The notes beneath the pieces were generated by a model. The model did no database searches. It saw only the letters and a program-made list of their open reading frames with translations, and was not told where the DNA came from. DNA of 11,560 bases from Chromera velia (Eukaryota; Sar; Chromeraceae), in NCBI GenBank assembly GCA_018398765.1, contig JAHBMJ010000526.1, positions 1 to 11,560 on the forward strand, written 5' to 3'. The translations under genes were made by a program, and so were the position numbers. This document shows, one piece after another, positions 1 to 7,481 of this stretch. The first letter of the stretch is position 1; each line of letters opens with the position of its first letter.

Positions 1-111
1 GGGGGGGGATCGAGCGATTGACTGCGTGACGCGGGGTGGGGGGGGATCAAAACAAGGGAAGGGGAAAAACGGCTCTGAACCTGAAGATCGACAGAAGGTT
101 TCCTTGAGAGT

Positions 112-126
112 CAGACAGACAGACAG
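112..126. repeat. (CAGA)n microsatellite
   Basis: Short tetranucleotide array of about 3.5 CAGA units in the gene-poor left flank. Confidence 0.85.
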
Positions 127-231
127 CCTTTCTTACTTTCCCCCTCCTCCTTGTGAAGTCTTCTAGGGGACAGGATGCGCGACTGCGAAGAGCATCCGAG
201 CCTCGATCTGCATTCCATTTTCCTTCCGGCT

Positions 232-256
232 GGCAGGCAGGCAGGCAGGCAGGCAG
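232..256. repeat. (GGCA)n microsatellite
   Basis: About six GGCA units. The array ends six bases before a good plus-strand donor (AAAG followed by gtaagg, intron from 263). Confidence 0.9.
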
Positions 257-321
257 CGAAAGGTAAGGAGCTGGCCTTTCAGCCTCGCTCGCCGCTCCCT
301 CAGACACAGGTTTTCTTTCAG

Positions 322-376
322 CCCCTCACTTCCTGATACCTGCCATCCATGATGCGTGAGGAGAAAGGTCAGTCAG
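322..376 (+). other. Candidate small non-coding or 5' UTR exon
   Basis: A pyrimidine-rich acceptor (ttttctttcag ending at 321) and a strong donor (CAG followed by gtaagg at 377) bracket 55 bp. An upstream donor with the same gtaagg sequence lies at 263, which would make a 59-bp intron, shorter than any other intron placed in this window. If an ATG at 175 were used, the spliced frame would stop at about 359 after roughly 41 residues. A UTR or non-coding transcript is therefore likelier than a protein, and chance is a real alternative. Confidence 0.2.
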
Positions 377-480
377 GTAAGGTTCGATGAGCGGCACTAC
401 GTCAGTCAAAGACACAAAGAAAAGAAGGGCAAGTGCAACGGGTGGATGATTCTCGAGGGGTGGATGTCGAACTAGATACA

Positions 481-520
481 AAGAAGAAGAAGAAGAAGAA
501 GAAGAAGAAGAAGGAGAAGA
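481..520. repeat. (GAA)n microsatellite
   Basis: About ten uninterrupted AAG/GAA units followed by degenerate GAA/GGA units. Read on the minus strand this gives a Ser run in a low-complexity frame that I do not regard as a gene. Confidence 0.9.
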
Positions 521-935
521 AAGAAGCAGAAAAGGCGATTTAATTGTTTGAAAGAAATAGACAACCACGGCGATGGAGAAGCAAAGACAGAGAACGGCGG
601 CAGACAAAGAGAAAGAAAGGAGACAAGCAAAAAGAGAGGGAGGAGTGGAACGGAGGCACAAAAGGGAGGTCAGAAAGAAGAAAAGACCGCCCATAATTAT
701 GCTAACTGAGTGGGTGGGTGAGCAGAATGAAAACTGAAAGAACCAACTGCGATAAAGAAACAATCGAGATAGAGCAGTCATTCTGCCTACCGACTCCAAA
801 AGAATGAAGGCTTTCACGATGCATGCTTCACCGCAATAGACCAGAGCTCTTTATGCCTCTCCCTCCCCCTCCGTCTTTTCCCACGATTTCGATCGGAGCT
901 CGACTGATTCGGAAAGGAGGAAGCTGATACAGCCA

Positions 936-954
936 ATCAGTCAGTCAGTCAGTC
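936..954. repeat. (TCAG)n microsatellite
   Basis: About 4.5 TCAG units. It is the same tetramer family (CTGA/TCAG) as the arrays at 5652 and 9235. Confidence 0.85.
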
Positions 955-1768
955 TGTCAATCGAACTGCCGAATGCATGAAAAGTGATCACATCTCGAAT
1001 TAAGTTTCAATTCACACACGCCCAACCAGTGGCAAAAACATGCAGCAAGGTGGCAGGTGGGCAGATTTTTCTCGCTACCAACAAAATCAACAAGCAAACA
1101 AAAATGCCAGAAACTTCCTGGGAATGACAGAAAGGAATGAAAGAAGACCAACCGGAGAGACGTACAGCCGGGGCGCTTCACCGACCTGCTTGGTAGACAT
1201 GCAGGCAGGAAGGAAGGCGCCTACAGGGAGGGAGGCAGCAATAAAGAGAGAAGCAGGACCGAGAGGGAGGAGAGCCCTCTTCGCTCTGCCCCGCCTTCTC
1301 TCCGAGGAACGAGAAGAGAACAAAAGGGGAATGGGAAAGAAGAACGCGGCGCAGCAGTTTGAGTCAGGACAGAGAGGGAGGCAGAGAAAGAGAAAGAGGA
1401 TATGAGAACTGGTAAAAAAAGAGGAGCGAAGAGCCGAGGAAGGATCCATCGAGAGAGCTTTCCTCATTCTGTTGCTGAAGTGTCAAAGTCCATTTCTTTC
1501 TTCTGCCATCTTGATCCCCTATCTCCTCCACAGCACCCTCCGCTCCCCTTTTTGTATCGTTTCTACTCCCTCCTCCAGCGAGGGGGCCTGCAGGGCCTCC
1601 TCTTCCCTTCTCCCTCTTCTCTTCTTTAGAGAAACACAGAAGGAATCCTATCGATCTCTCGAGGCCTCCTTTGGAGGGAGAGCATCCTTCTTTCTTTTTC
1701 TTTTCTTCGTCTTCTTCCTGCCCCCCTCACCCCTCGGTCTTGACAACTGGCTGATCTACGCAAAGAAA

Positions 1769-1778
1769 AATAAATAAA
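1769..1778 (+). promoter_or_regulatory. Overlapping AATAAA hexamers (possible polyadenylation signal)
   Basis: Two overlapping AATAAA hexamers lie on the plus strand. They could end a plus-strand transcript converging on the kinase gene, but no plus-strand coding region is evident to the left, so chance in an A-rich patch is equally possible. Confidence 0.2.
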
Positions 1779-1864
1779 TATTCTCCTGTGACCCGATTTG
1801 GGAGAGATCAATTCCTTTCCTACTTCTACGATCAGAGACTCCGATTTCTTCTTCTCCCTCCGTC

Positions 1865-2093
1865 TCACTCGTATCCGTCCCAGAGGAGTTTCTGTAGCCC
1901 CTCGAGGTCCTCTTTGGGCTCTTTGAAGAACGGAAACTGCATCGCCTCGGAAGCGGTGGGGCGGCTGCTGGGCTTCATCTGGAGGAGAGCGAGGAGGAGC
2001 TCGAGAAACCTGAGAGCGTTTATTTTCATAAAAAGAATTCTGTATGAAAATAAGGGCTTCATCTGGAGGAGAGCGAGGAGGAGCTCGAGAAAC
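1865..2093 (-). CDS. Kinase terminal exon (subdomain XI) with duplicated acceptor
   Basis: This encodes the end of the kinase fold: FLELLLALLQMKP, SSRPTASEAMQFPFF with the conserved structural Arg, a short tail ending LLWDGYE, and TGA. Its leading G completes a CGG codon begun by the CG at the end of the insert exon. The acceptor ctctcag plus the first 13 codons occur twice, 84 bp (28 codons) apart. Starting at 2093 therefore gives 28 extra in-frame residues and starting at 2009 gives a normal-looking subdomain XI. The upstream acceptor has the far better pyrimidine tract. Confidence 0.85.
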
Positions 2094-4318
2094 CTGAGAG
2101 AGGAGGGGGTGGAGTGGAGAAGCATTGTGAAGTGAGTTATCCTCTGATTTGTGCGAGTACAACCTACACACACACATGGCTTGTATGTGTGTATCATTCA
2201 GGAATTTGAGGGAATGGTGCTCAGAGGGGGAGGGCATAGGCAGGAAGGAAGCAAGGAAGGAAGAAATACACACGTTGAGAGAGAGAGAGATCCTTGCAGA
2301 GAGAAGGGGGGGCCGACGAAGTTGAGTAAAGAACACAGAGAGAGCACAAACACACGAGTCACGGGAGAGGAGAACAGAGGCGTGAGGACAACACATGCTG
2401 ATGGAGTGAGTTGAATTGAACCGAAGTAAGTATTCACTCACTCACTCACTCACTCACCGGAGTTCCCTCCAAGATCTCCAGGCCTGCCTCACGACTTGCA
2501 GTTTGGATTCCACAGGAGAGACCTCTGCAGCTGCTCCTGACAGACGGCCTGCTAACACAGACCCGCAACCATTCTTCCTCACCCCCTCTGCCCCCCCCCG
2601 TCCTCCATCCATCGCTCCAGTCCCTCCTGCCCCCCGTCTCCTGCTCCCGTCAATTGGCAGCAGGAAGAGGGGGCCTGGAGAGGAGTCAGAAAAAGGGGAT
2701 GAATGTTTTGGCTTCTGGCTTGAGGTGTTTGTGTTTTCCGACTTTTGAGGCTTGCTGCTGGTCTCTCTCTCTGAAGGGAGGTGAGTGAGAGCTCGGAGGC
2801 ACGAGAGGGGAGGTTCGAATTTTGGATTGACAAATAATCGGAAGGGGGGGGACCGCGTGGGGGGGTCGGTTGACGAGGAAGAAGACGAAGAGACGGGAGG
2901 GTTCTGCCTCCGTCTGACGACTCTCTCCTTCTCTCTTCCGTCTTCCCCTTTCTTCTGCTGAAGCGGTGGGGGGCACTTGCCGAGGCTTTCATGTTCTTCC
3001 GCTCTCTGTCGCTTCTTTCCTCTTAACGTGCATGGGTAATGGGGGTGCAGAGACGCTGCGGAAAGAGGAAGATGGATTGGAGGGTTTTGTTTCGTTCTGG
3101 AGACGGAGACGGGGTCAGGAGAGACGACGGCAGAGGAAGGAGACAGGGAACTCCACGTTTCTCTGTTCCGTCTCCTCGGTGTTCTCGATCCCTCGCCGCC
3201 TTTCTGCTGCTGCTTCTTTGTCCGCCCCTCAGCATCCGAAGACGCAAGAGAAGACGACGAAGAAGACAGACATGATTGTGCGGCTGTAGACTGACTTTGA
3301 CTGTGACTTTTTGAATTCGCAATGCATGAGATTCCTTGCTGCCCCTCCACTTTCCTTTCCACAAAATCTTTTTCGGTCTCTTTGACATCTCCTCCCGCTG
3401 CTGCCCAGAAATTCATTTTTTGAGTCACCGTTCCCACCAGACCACTGATAGCAGGGGGGATGGGGAGGGGAAAGAAGGAGAGAGCGTTCCACAGGGATGA
3501 GGAGGCTGATGCTGAATTGGAGTTCGGCGTTTCCTCTTTCGCCTTCTCCCTCACTTGTTTCGCTTTGTCACACTCTTCTGGCTCTGAGTCAGAATCAGAA
3601 TCGATGCAGATGGCATCTGTGCCGACATCACAAACAATCTCAACCTCCGTGAGCTCCAGGTCGTCTCCCTCTGTCCCCATCCCCTTCTTTGCAGAAGGAG
3701 AACAAGAACGAGGGCCCGGAAAGGAGACGGAGAGGCTTGGGGTTGCAGATGTGGCAGATGTGATTTGAAGAGGTCGAGCAGGAGGAGGAGAAGACTGCTG
3801 GTGAAGTTCATGCAGTCTCTCTTTCAGACACTTCAGGTCAGCCTCCACACGCTCCTTCTCTTCATGCAGTCTGAAGATGCGGAACGGTACATCATCAAAC
3901 ACTCCTACACCCAAACCACCACCCCTGCGGGAGCACGATGCACTTTCTCGGCCTCTTCTCGAAGGAGTGGCAGAGTCTGTAGAGGAGGGGACCTTTGTCA
4001 CCTCCTGAGGGCATCGGAAGAGACAAGAAGAGAAGAGGAGAAGAGGGATCGGATATAGCCACCATTTTTCCTCATTAATTATCCATTTGTTGGTTTTCTC
4101 CTCAGCCCTCTGTCCTTTTGATCGTGCATGTTCAGGCGTGTCCTCGTGCGTGTCTCTCCGCTCTGTTGCCCATTCCGCTTTTTTGTTTTTTTTTGTTTTT
4201 CATACAGTCCACAAACAGCCTGACTCCCTGATACACGCAAATGAATAGCTGCATCGACGGAAGCACTTCTACACATACGCATATATGTGCCACACGCTGA
4301 CAAAGTAGGCATACGAAA

Positions 4319-4349
<31 letters not shown>

Positions 4350-6063
4350 GCGCGCGCATTCACCTAACCGACCCACCAACCAACCGACCGACCTTCAACA
4401 AAGCCAGGTGAGCGCTGTCGTCGTCAGACCAGAAAGGGACCAGCTCCCTTCCTGCTGCCAACTCAAACAGGACACACCCGGCACTCCACAAATCGGCAGG
4501 AAGGTTCCAGGTTGGTTCCACGCCTCGGGCCTGCAGCGAAGGGAGGGGCACATACAGCCAAAAAGAGAGCCGGTCAGGGCAGGGGGATGCTCCCAGTGTG
4601 CATGCATCGATGCACAAGAACGAGCGCATCAGGTAGCCAGTGCATGGATACAAAACAAACTCCATGCGAATGAAGGGCAGGGACATGCTTGTACCAGACA
4701 GACTGTATGGTGTACATCAGACAGACGGACAGACAGACAGACCGACAGAAAGAGAACATGTCCGTAGATAGATGTTTCTGAACTGACTGTGTCTCTCTTT
4801 TCTTTCGGTCCTTCTCTAACATTTGCCCTTCTGTCGCCTGCTTTGCCGCTGTTTGTTTGTGTATCTGCCTGCCTGCCTGTCTGTGTAAGCCAGCGACGTC
4901 GTCCGAAGACCGGATGAAAGGAAGCAATTGGTTCCAAGCCTCTCTCGCGTCAATCTCTCACCCACACACCCACACACCCCCGCCCTCTCTGTGTGACCCA
5001 CCCCAGCCGCCAAAACCTCGGGGCATCTGTAGGGACGAGTAGAGATCAACCCTGATCCCTCAAACCCAGGCTTGATCAGGATGGCGTTCCCGAAATCCAA
5101 AAGCTTGATCTTCAACGGCTTGGGGGGACTCGAACCCTCAGGCTCAGTCCCAGCGGATTCGTCAACAAATCTCGCGCTGTCCTTAACGCATGAGAGCGCA
5201 ATGTTGGCAGGCTTCAGATCTGTGTGTGCCACGTTCTGCGCGTGCAGAAGCCTGAGTGCATCAAGAAGCTGGAGCCCTGCGTCACGCACCTGCATCCATC
5301 CATCCACCCATCCAAGCAAAGTGTCCAAAATTCAGGACTCTGACCCAGAGAATGAACGAGGACGCACGGTCTCTTTGAGACTGGAAAACCTCAAAGCACA
5401 GAGAGTGTCTGTGCGTGCGTGCGTGTGTGTGTGTGTGTGGGTGGGTGCGTGTGTGTGGGTGTGTGAGAGAGAGAGGTGCATGACTGTTGCTTACTGAATC
5501 GACTTGGAGGGAGGGAGAGGGAAGGTACAAACTCCAGAAACCACTCGAGAGGCACAAGTCGGTGAGTCGCTGTTGTTTCTATTTCTGTGTGCGTATGTGT
5601 CGACATCTACGTACAATGTACACGGGCAAGAGAAGAGGAGGAGGAGGAACGAGACTGACTGACTGACTGACTGACTGACTGCATCGAGGGAGAATCCTCG
5701 TTTGTAGTGAGACGACGTTTTTGTTCCCGTCTCACTTTTTTCCTGCTTTCCCCCCTCACGTCCCCTCTTCCTCTCTCTCCCAGAATTTCCCCCCGTCCCT
5801 TTGCTTCTCTTTCTTTGTAATGCTCTCGCTTGGACAGCGGCTGCCTTCGCTCGCCTCTCCAACACAGAAGCAAGACAGGGTCCGAGGAGCTCCATGACGA
5901 TGCACCGAAACGGCCCCTTCCCTGTCTGCGTCCGAGAGATGAAGGAGCTCTGGAACCTGACGCATCTGCAGATCCATCGATCGATCGAGCAAAGCAGGGG
6001 GTGCACAGACAAATTAAGGCACTTACACTGCCGAAACCCCCTGGACGCAGTTCACCCCACATC

Positions 6064-6096
<33 letters not shown>

Positions 6097-6623
6097 CTCT
6101 CTTCAACCGCACAGGCCTGCTTACCGGTCTTTCTCTCCTCCGAGAGATTGTCCTGTGGCCTCAGACTTCAGTACCCGATCCTCCCCTCCACTCTGTCTTT
6201 CTTGCAGACTGGAGGACCCCGTCTTCAGCCCCTTCCTCTTCTTTCCACTGCCACCAGCGTCCAGCCGAACGACCTTTCCCCTCTGCTTCGTCTTTGCCTC
6301 CCGTTCCTCCCCTTCCACTTCGGCCCCCCCTAGGTTCTTGACCCTGTTCAACATCTCCACCTCTCCCTGAAAGTCAAGAAGAGGGAACCGTGGACGGAAT
6401 ACTTTCACAGCCAGCCTTTCTTTTTCCTTCCGCCCCCCTGCTGTCCTCTGCTTCTGCCCGCTCTCTGAGACCCGCGTGGCCTCATAGACGCAACCCCAGC
6501 CCCCCTCCGCGATGACGTCAGCCAGCAGACACCCCCCGATGGTCTCCCCCTTCAGCCTGCAGTGAACCTCAACAAACCCAGAGAGAACCAAGACATGCCC
6601 ACATGCACACACATACACACACA

Positions 6624-6661
<38 letters not shown>

Positions 6662-6693
6662 AGAGAGAGAGAAAGAGAGACTACAGATTCCAT
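1865..6693 (-). CDS. CLK/LAMMER- or SRPK-like CMGC protein kinase, multi-exon
   Basis: Ser/Thr kinase probably of the CLK (LAMMER)/SRPK branch, which phosphorylates Arg/Ser-rich splicing factors. Exons read on the minus strand: 6693 or 6556-6125, 5965 to about 5836, 5289-5002, 4530-4393, 4004-2458, and 2093 or 2009-1865. Landmarks in order: glycine loop AEGGWGCVYEA, LAVKVF (Lys), FQGEVEML (alpha-C Glu), hinge FRCIVMELLGP, HTDLKPANIAL, KLLDFGNAI, STRPYRCPEVL, PADLWSAGCVLFEL, HLALLK, and MKPSSRPTASEAMQFPFF. HTDLKP, the long catalytic-loop-to-DFG spacer and STRxYRxPE point to CLK/SRPK rather than DYRK or MAPK. The stop is TGA at 1865-1867. Phase agrees at every junction except hinge to catalytic exon, where the donor is unresolved. 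The total is about 938 or 966 residues depending on the last acceptor. The 5' end is uncertain: 6693 is the first ATG of a continuous frame that reads through a GA microsatellite, whereas ctgcag at 6557 could begin the conserved part after an unseen first exon. All catalytic residues are present, so activity is inferred. Confidence 0.87.
1970..2100 (-). repeat. 47-bp exact direct repeat flanking a 37-bp hairpin spacer
   Basis: Copies at 1970-2016 and 2054-2100 are identical by eye over 47 bp. The 37-bp AT-rich spacer (2017-2053) contains an 11-bp perfect inverted repeat, TTATTTTCATA at 2020-2030 and its complement at 2043-2053, around a 12-nt loop with an internal GAATTC. Each copy carries a 3' splice site and the start of the last kinase exon. 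Confidence 0.97.
2434..2457 (-). repeat. (GTGA)6 array starting at a splice donor
   Basis: Six perfect GTGA units on the minus strand. The first unit is the GT of the donor following the large kinase exon (CTCCG, then gtgagt). Every 4-nt step repeats a consensus-like donor. Confidence 0.93.
2458..4004 (-). CDS. Large kinase exon encoding a ~515-residue disordered C-lobe insertion
   Basis: Uninterrupted 1,547-nt frame between the acceptor gccctcag (ending at 4005) and donor gtgagt (from 2457). It joins HLALLK to EVTKVPSS in phase 0 and runs into FLELLLALLQMKP in phase 2, so it lies inside the kinase C-lobe where CMGC kinases carry the CMGC insert. Visible in it: Arg/Ser-rich start; a charged likely coiled coil (HEEKERVEADLKCLKERLHE); an acidic hydrophobic motif AICIDSDSDSEPEE; Ser runs; basic clusters such as RGKKRQR; Pro/Ser-rich stretches; and a final helix-like segment QVVRQAWRSWREL. 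The composition suggests intrinsic disorder. No other domain is recognised. An undetected intron inside the exon is possible but not required. Confidence 0.78.
4324..4357. repeat. (AC)n(CG)n microsatellite in kinase intron
   Basis: About 13 AC units followed by four CG units, in the intron 4392-4005. Alternating purine-pyrimidine sequence of this kind can adopt Z-DNA. Confidence 0.93.
4362..4392 (-). repeat. Degenerate (GTYG)n array starting at a splice donor
   Basis: From the donor of the DLWSAGC exon (TTGAAG, then gtcggt), the intron begins with seven tetramers of the form GTCG/GTTG/GTGG/GTTA. Confidence 0.85.
4393..4530 (-). CDS. Kinase exon, subdomains IX-X
   Basis: 46 codons between ctgcag (ending at 4531) and donor gtcggt (from 4392), phase 0 at both ends. 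It encodes the alpha-F segment PADLWSAGCVLFELAAGREL with its invariant Asp, then WSDDDSAHLALLK. The last part aligns in position with the LAMMER signature (EHLAMMERILG) of CLK kinases but is degenerate. Confidence 0.9.
4716..4750. repeat. (CAGA)n microsatellite in kinase intron
   Basis: Interrupted CAGA/CGGA/CCGA tetramers in the intron between the catalytic-loop exon and the DLWSAGC exon. Confidence 0.8.
5002..5289 (-). CDS. Kinase exon, catalytic loop to activation segment
   Basis: 96 codons running VRDAGLQLLDALRLLHAQ (alpha-E), HTDLKPANIAL (catalytic Asp, Lys and Asn), an insert of about 25 residues rich in Ser/Pro/Glu, KIKLLDFGNAI (metal-binding Asp), and STRPYRCPEVLAAG (activation segment and CPE). 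Donor GCTGGG then gtgggt, phase 0. The acceptor at 5290 (atgcag) sits in a TGGA repeat without a good pyrimidine tract. A second AG at 5277 would start the exon 13 nt later in another phase. Confidence 0.88.
5291..5316 (-). repeat. (TGGA)n array abutting a splice acceptor
   Basis: On the minus strand ggatgggtggatggatggat leads directly into gcag at the acceptor of the catalytic exon, where a pyrimidine tract would normally lie. Confidence 0.85.
5411..5476. repeat. GT-rich microsatellite, (GCGT)n(GT)n(GA)n, in kinase intron
   Basis: Mixed GCGT, GT, GGGT and GA units on the plus strand, inside the intron between the hinge and catalytic exons. Confidence 0.9.
5652..5681. repeat. (GACT)n microsatellite in kinase intron
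   Basis: Seven and a half perfect GACT units, one of several CTGA-type arrays in the window. Confidence 0.95.
5836..5965 (-). CDS. Kinase hinge exon (3' end uncertain)
   Basis: The acceptor gatctgcag ends at 5966; an alternative cag ends at 5957 and gives the same phase. The exon encodes VRFQSSFISRTQTGKGPF, then hinge RCIVMELLGPCLASVLERRA. Its leading base completes a codon with the CG left by the previous exon (Arg either way). The downstream donor is unresolved: gtccaa after 5836 is in phase with VRDAGLQLL but lacks G at +5, while gtgagg after 5760 looks better but needs the acceptor at 5277 and would add about 25 Lys/Arg/Gly-rich residues. Confidence 0.75.
5976..5988 (-). repeat. (CGAT)n array just before a splice acceptor
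   Basis: Three CGAT units five bases upstream of the ctgcag acceptor of the hinge exon. Confidence 0.8.
6064..6090. repeat. (CA)n microsatellite in kinase intron
   Basis: About 13 uninterrupted CA units in the 159-bp intron between the N-lobe and hinge exons. Confidence 0.95.
6125..6556 (-). CDS. Kinase N-lobe exon (subdomains I-IV)
   Basis: Starts after ctgcag (ending at 6557) and ends at a strong donor, GACCG then gtaagc. It encodes LKGETIGGCLLADVIAEGGWG (glycine loop), VYEATR, an Arg/Lys/Gly insert, RLAVKVF with the ATP-anchoring Lys, FQGEVEMLNRV with the alpha-C Glu, and about 65 charged Lys/Gly/Ser residues before beta-4. The frame is open upstream to an ATG at 6693, so the acceptor may not be used. 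Confidence 0.85.
6604..6680. repeat. (CA)n(GA)n compound microsatellite
   Basis: CA units followed by about 25 GA units with AAAG interruptions. If translated on the minus strand in the kinase frame, the GA part gives a Ser-Leu repeat; in this genome such arrays otherwise sit in introns. Confidence 0.95.
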
Positions 6694-7332
6694 GACGAAC
6701 AGATTCAAACAAAACGGGACAGCGCTTCGCTCAATGCATCGCCGGAGAATTGCGGAAGAGGATCGTCTCCGCCTTCAACGTGAACCCCTGAGACTCAGAG
6801 AGGAAGGGGCACATCCGAGCATACTCTCCCACACTCTAAGGAAAACACCAACGCAACAGAAATCTCTGTCAAGGGAGACGACGATGAAAAATCTAGGGGC
6901 AGCAGAGAAAGACGGGCCAGAAACCGATGCAAGCTGAGAAAAGCTGACTTGCGAAACATCCCAGGCTGCTCCCTTCACCCTTGCTTTGCTGAATGCACCA
7001 GTAACAAACAAATCGAACAAATCGAGTTGGTTGGATGAAAGAAACCTCTAGCGAGAAAGATACCGGGGCCGGTGCCCCCGCTCCTTCTTTCTCTCCTCCT
7101 TCTCTTCTGTATTTGTTCGTCTGCTGAAATCGAAAAAGGCAGAATGGAGAGAAGAACAACGAGAAAGGGGTGATCTATGAAGGGAGGTTCAGAACAAACT
7201 CCGCGCCGGAGACGGAGCTAGGGAAAAACTGTGGCAAAGGGGCACACCCGCCTTGTGATACACCGAATACGAGCAGAGAGAGGAACAAGCTTGTCAACAA
7301 GCGGGCGTTCACAACTGACAGAGCACTTGGCC

Positions 7333-7338
7333 CACGTG
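7333..7338. promoter_or_regulatory. CACGTG palindrome (E-box/G-box-like)
   Basis: A perfect CACGTG in the divergent intergenic region, about 40 bp left of a TATA-like string. The hexamer is common by chance, so function is only a possibility. Confidence 0.2.
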
Positions 7339-7481
7339 ACTGTCGTTCAAAGGGAGCTATTAATACGGGGTGCTATAAATATCATCACGGACACCCAGTG
7401 GCGGTCGTCTCTTGGATCATCTTGGATCTCAAAGGCCGGGCACATCAAAAATGTTTGCATGTGGGGCACGTAATATGGCAC

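Larger units (their letters stand above)
1..1864. other. Gene-poor left flank, downstream of the kinase
   Basis: I see no convincing protein gene here. The open frames are low-complexity (Ser/Leu/Phe-rich on the minus strand, Arg/Lys/Glu-rich on the plus strand), as expected from a strand-asymmetric tract: the plus strand is purine-rich from about 410 to 1440 and pyrimidine-rich from about 1490 to 1870. The stretch holds several microsatellites, weak candidate plus-strand splice sites near 262-376, and two overlapping AATAAA hexamers at about 1769-1778. The part next to 1864 should include the 3' UTR of the minus-strand kinase. Confidence 0.6.

Noticed and set aside
481-520. Repeat arrays considered as a CRISPR array
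   Set aside because: The units are 3-5 bp and contiguous with no spacers, and the window is eukaryotic.
326-817. 163-codon minus-strand frame rich in Leu, Phe and Ser
   Set aside because: It is the antisense of a purine-rich repeat tract including (GAA)n, has no recognisable domain, and looks like a by-product of base composition.
1040-1405. 121-codon plus-strand frame rich in Arg, Lys and Glu
   Set aside because: Low-complexity translation of the same purine-rich tract, with no domain, no supporting splice context and an equally long antisense frame.
2811-2821. Plus-strand GGTTCGAATTT resembling a tRNA T-loop
   Set aside because: The flanks do not form a T-stem or cloverleaf, and the site lies in the coding kinase insert on the other strand.
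5125-5146. Minus-strand string GGTTCGAGTCC that matches a tRNA B-box
   Set aside because: It lies inside the kinase catalytic exon, where it encodes GSSP, and no A-box, acceptor stem or cloverleaf is formed around it.
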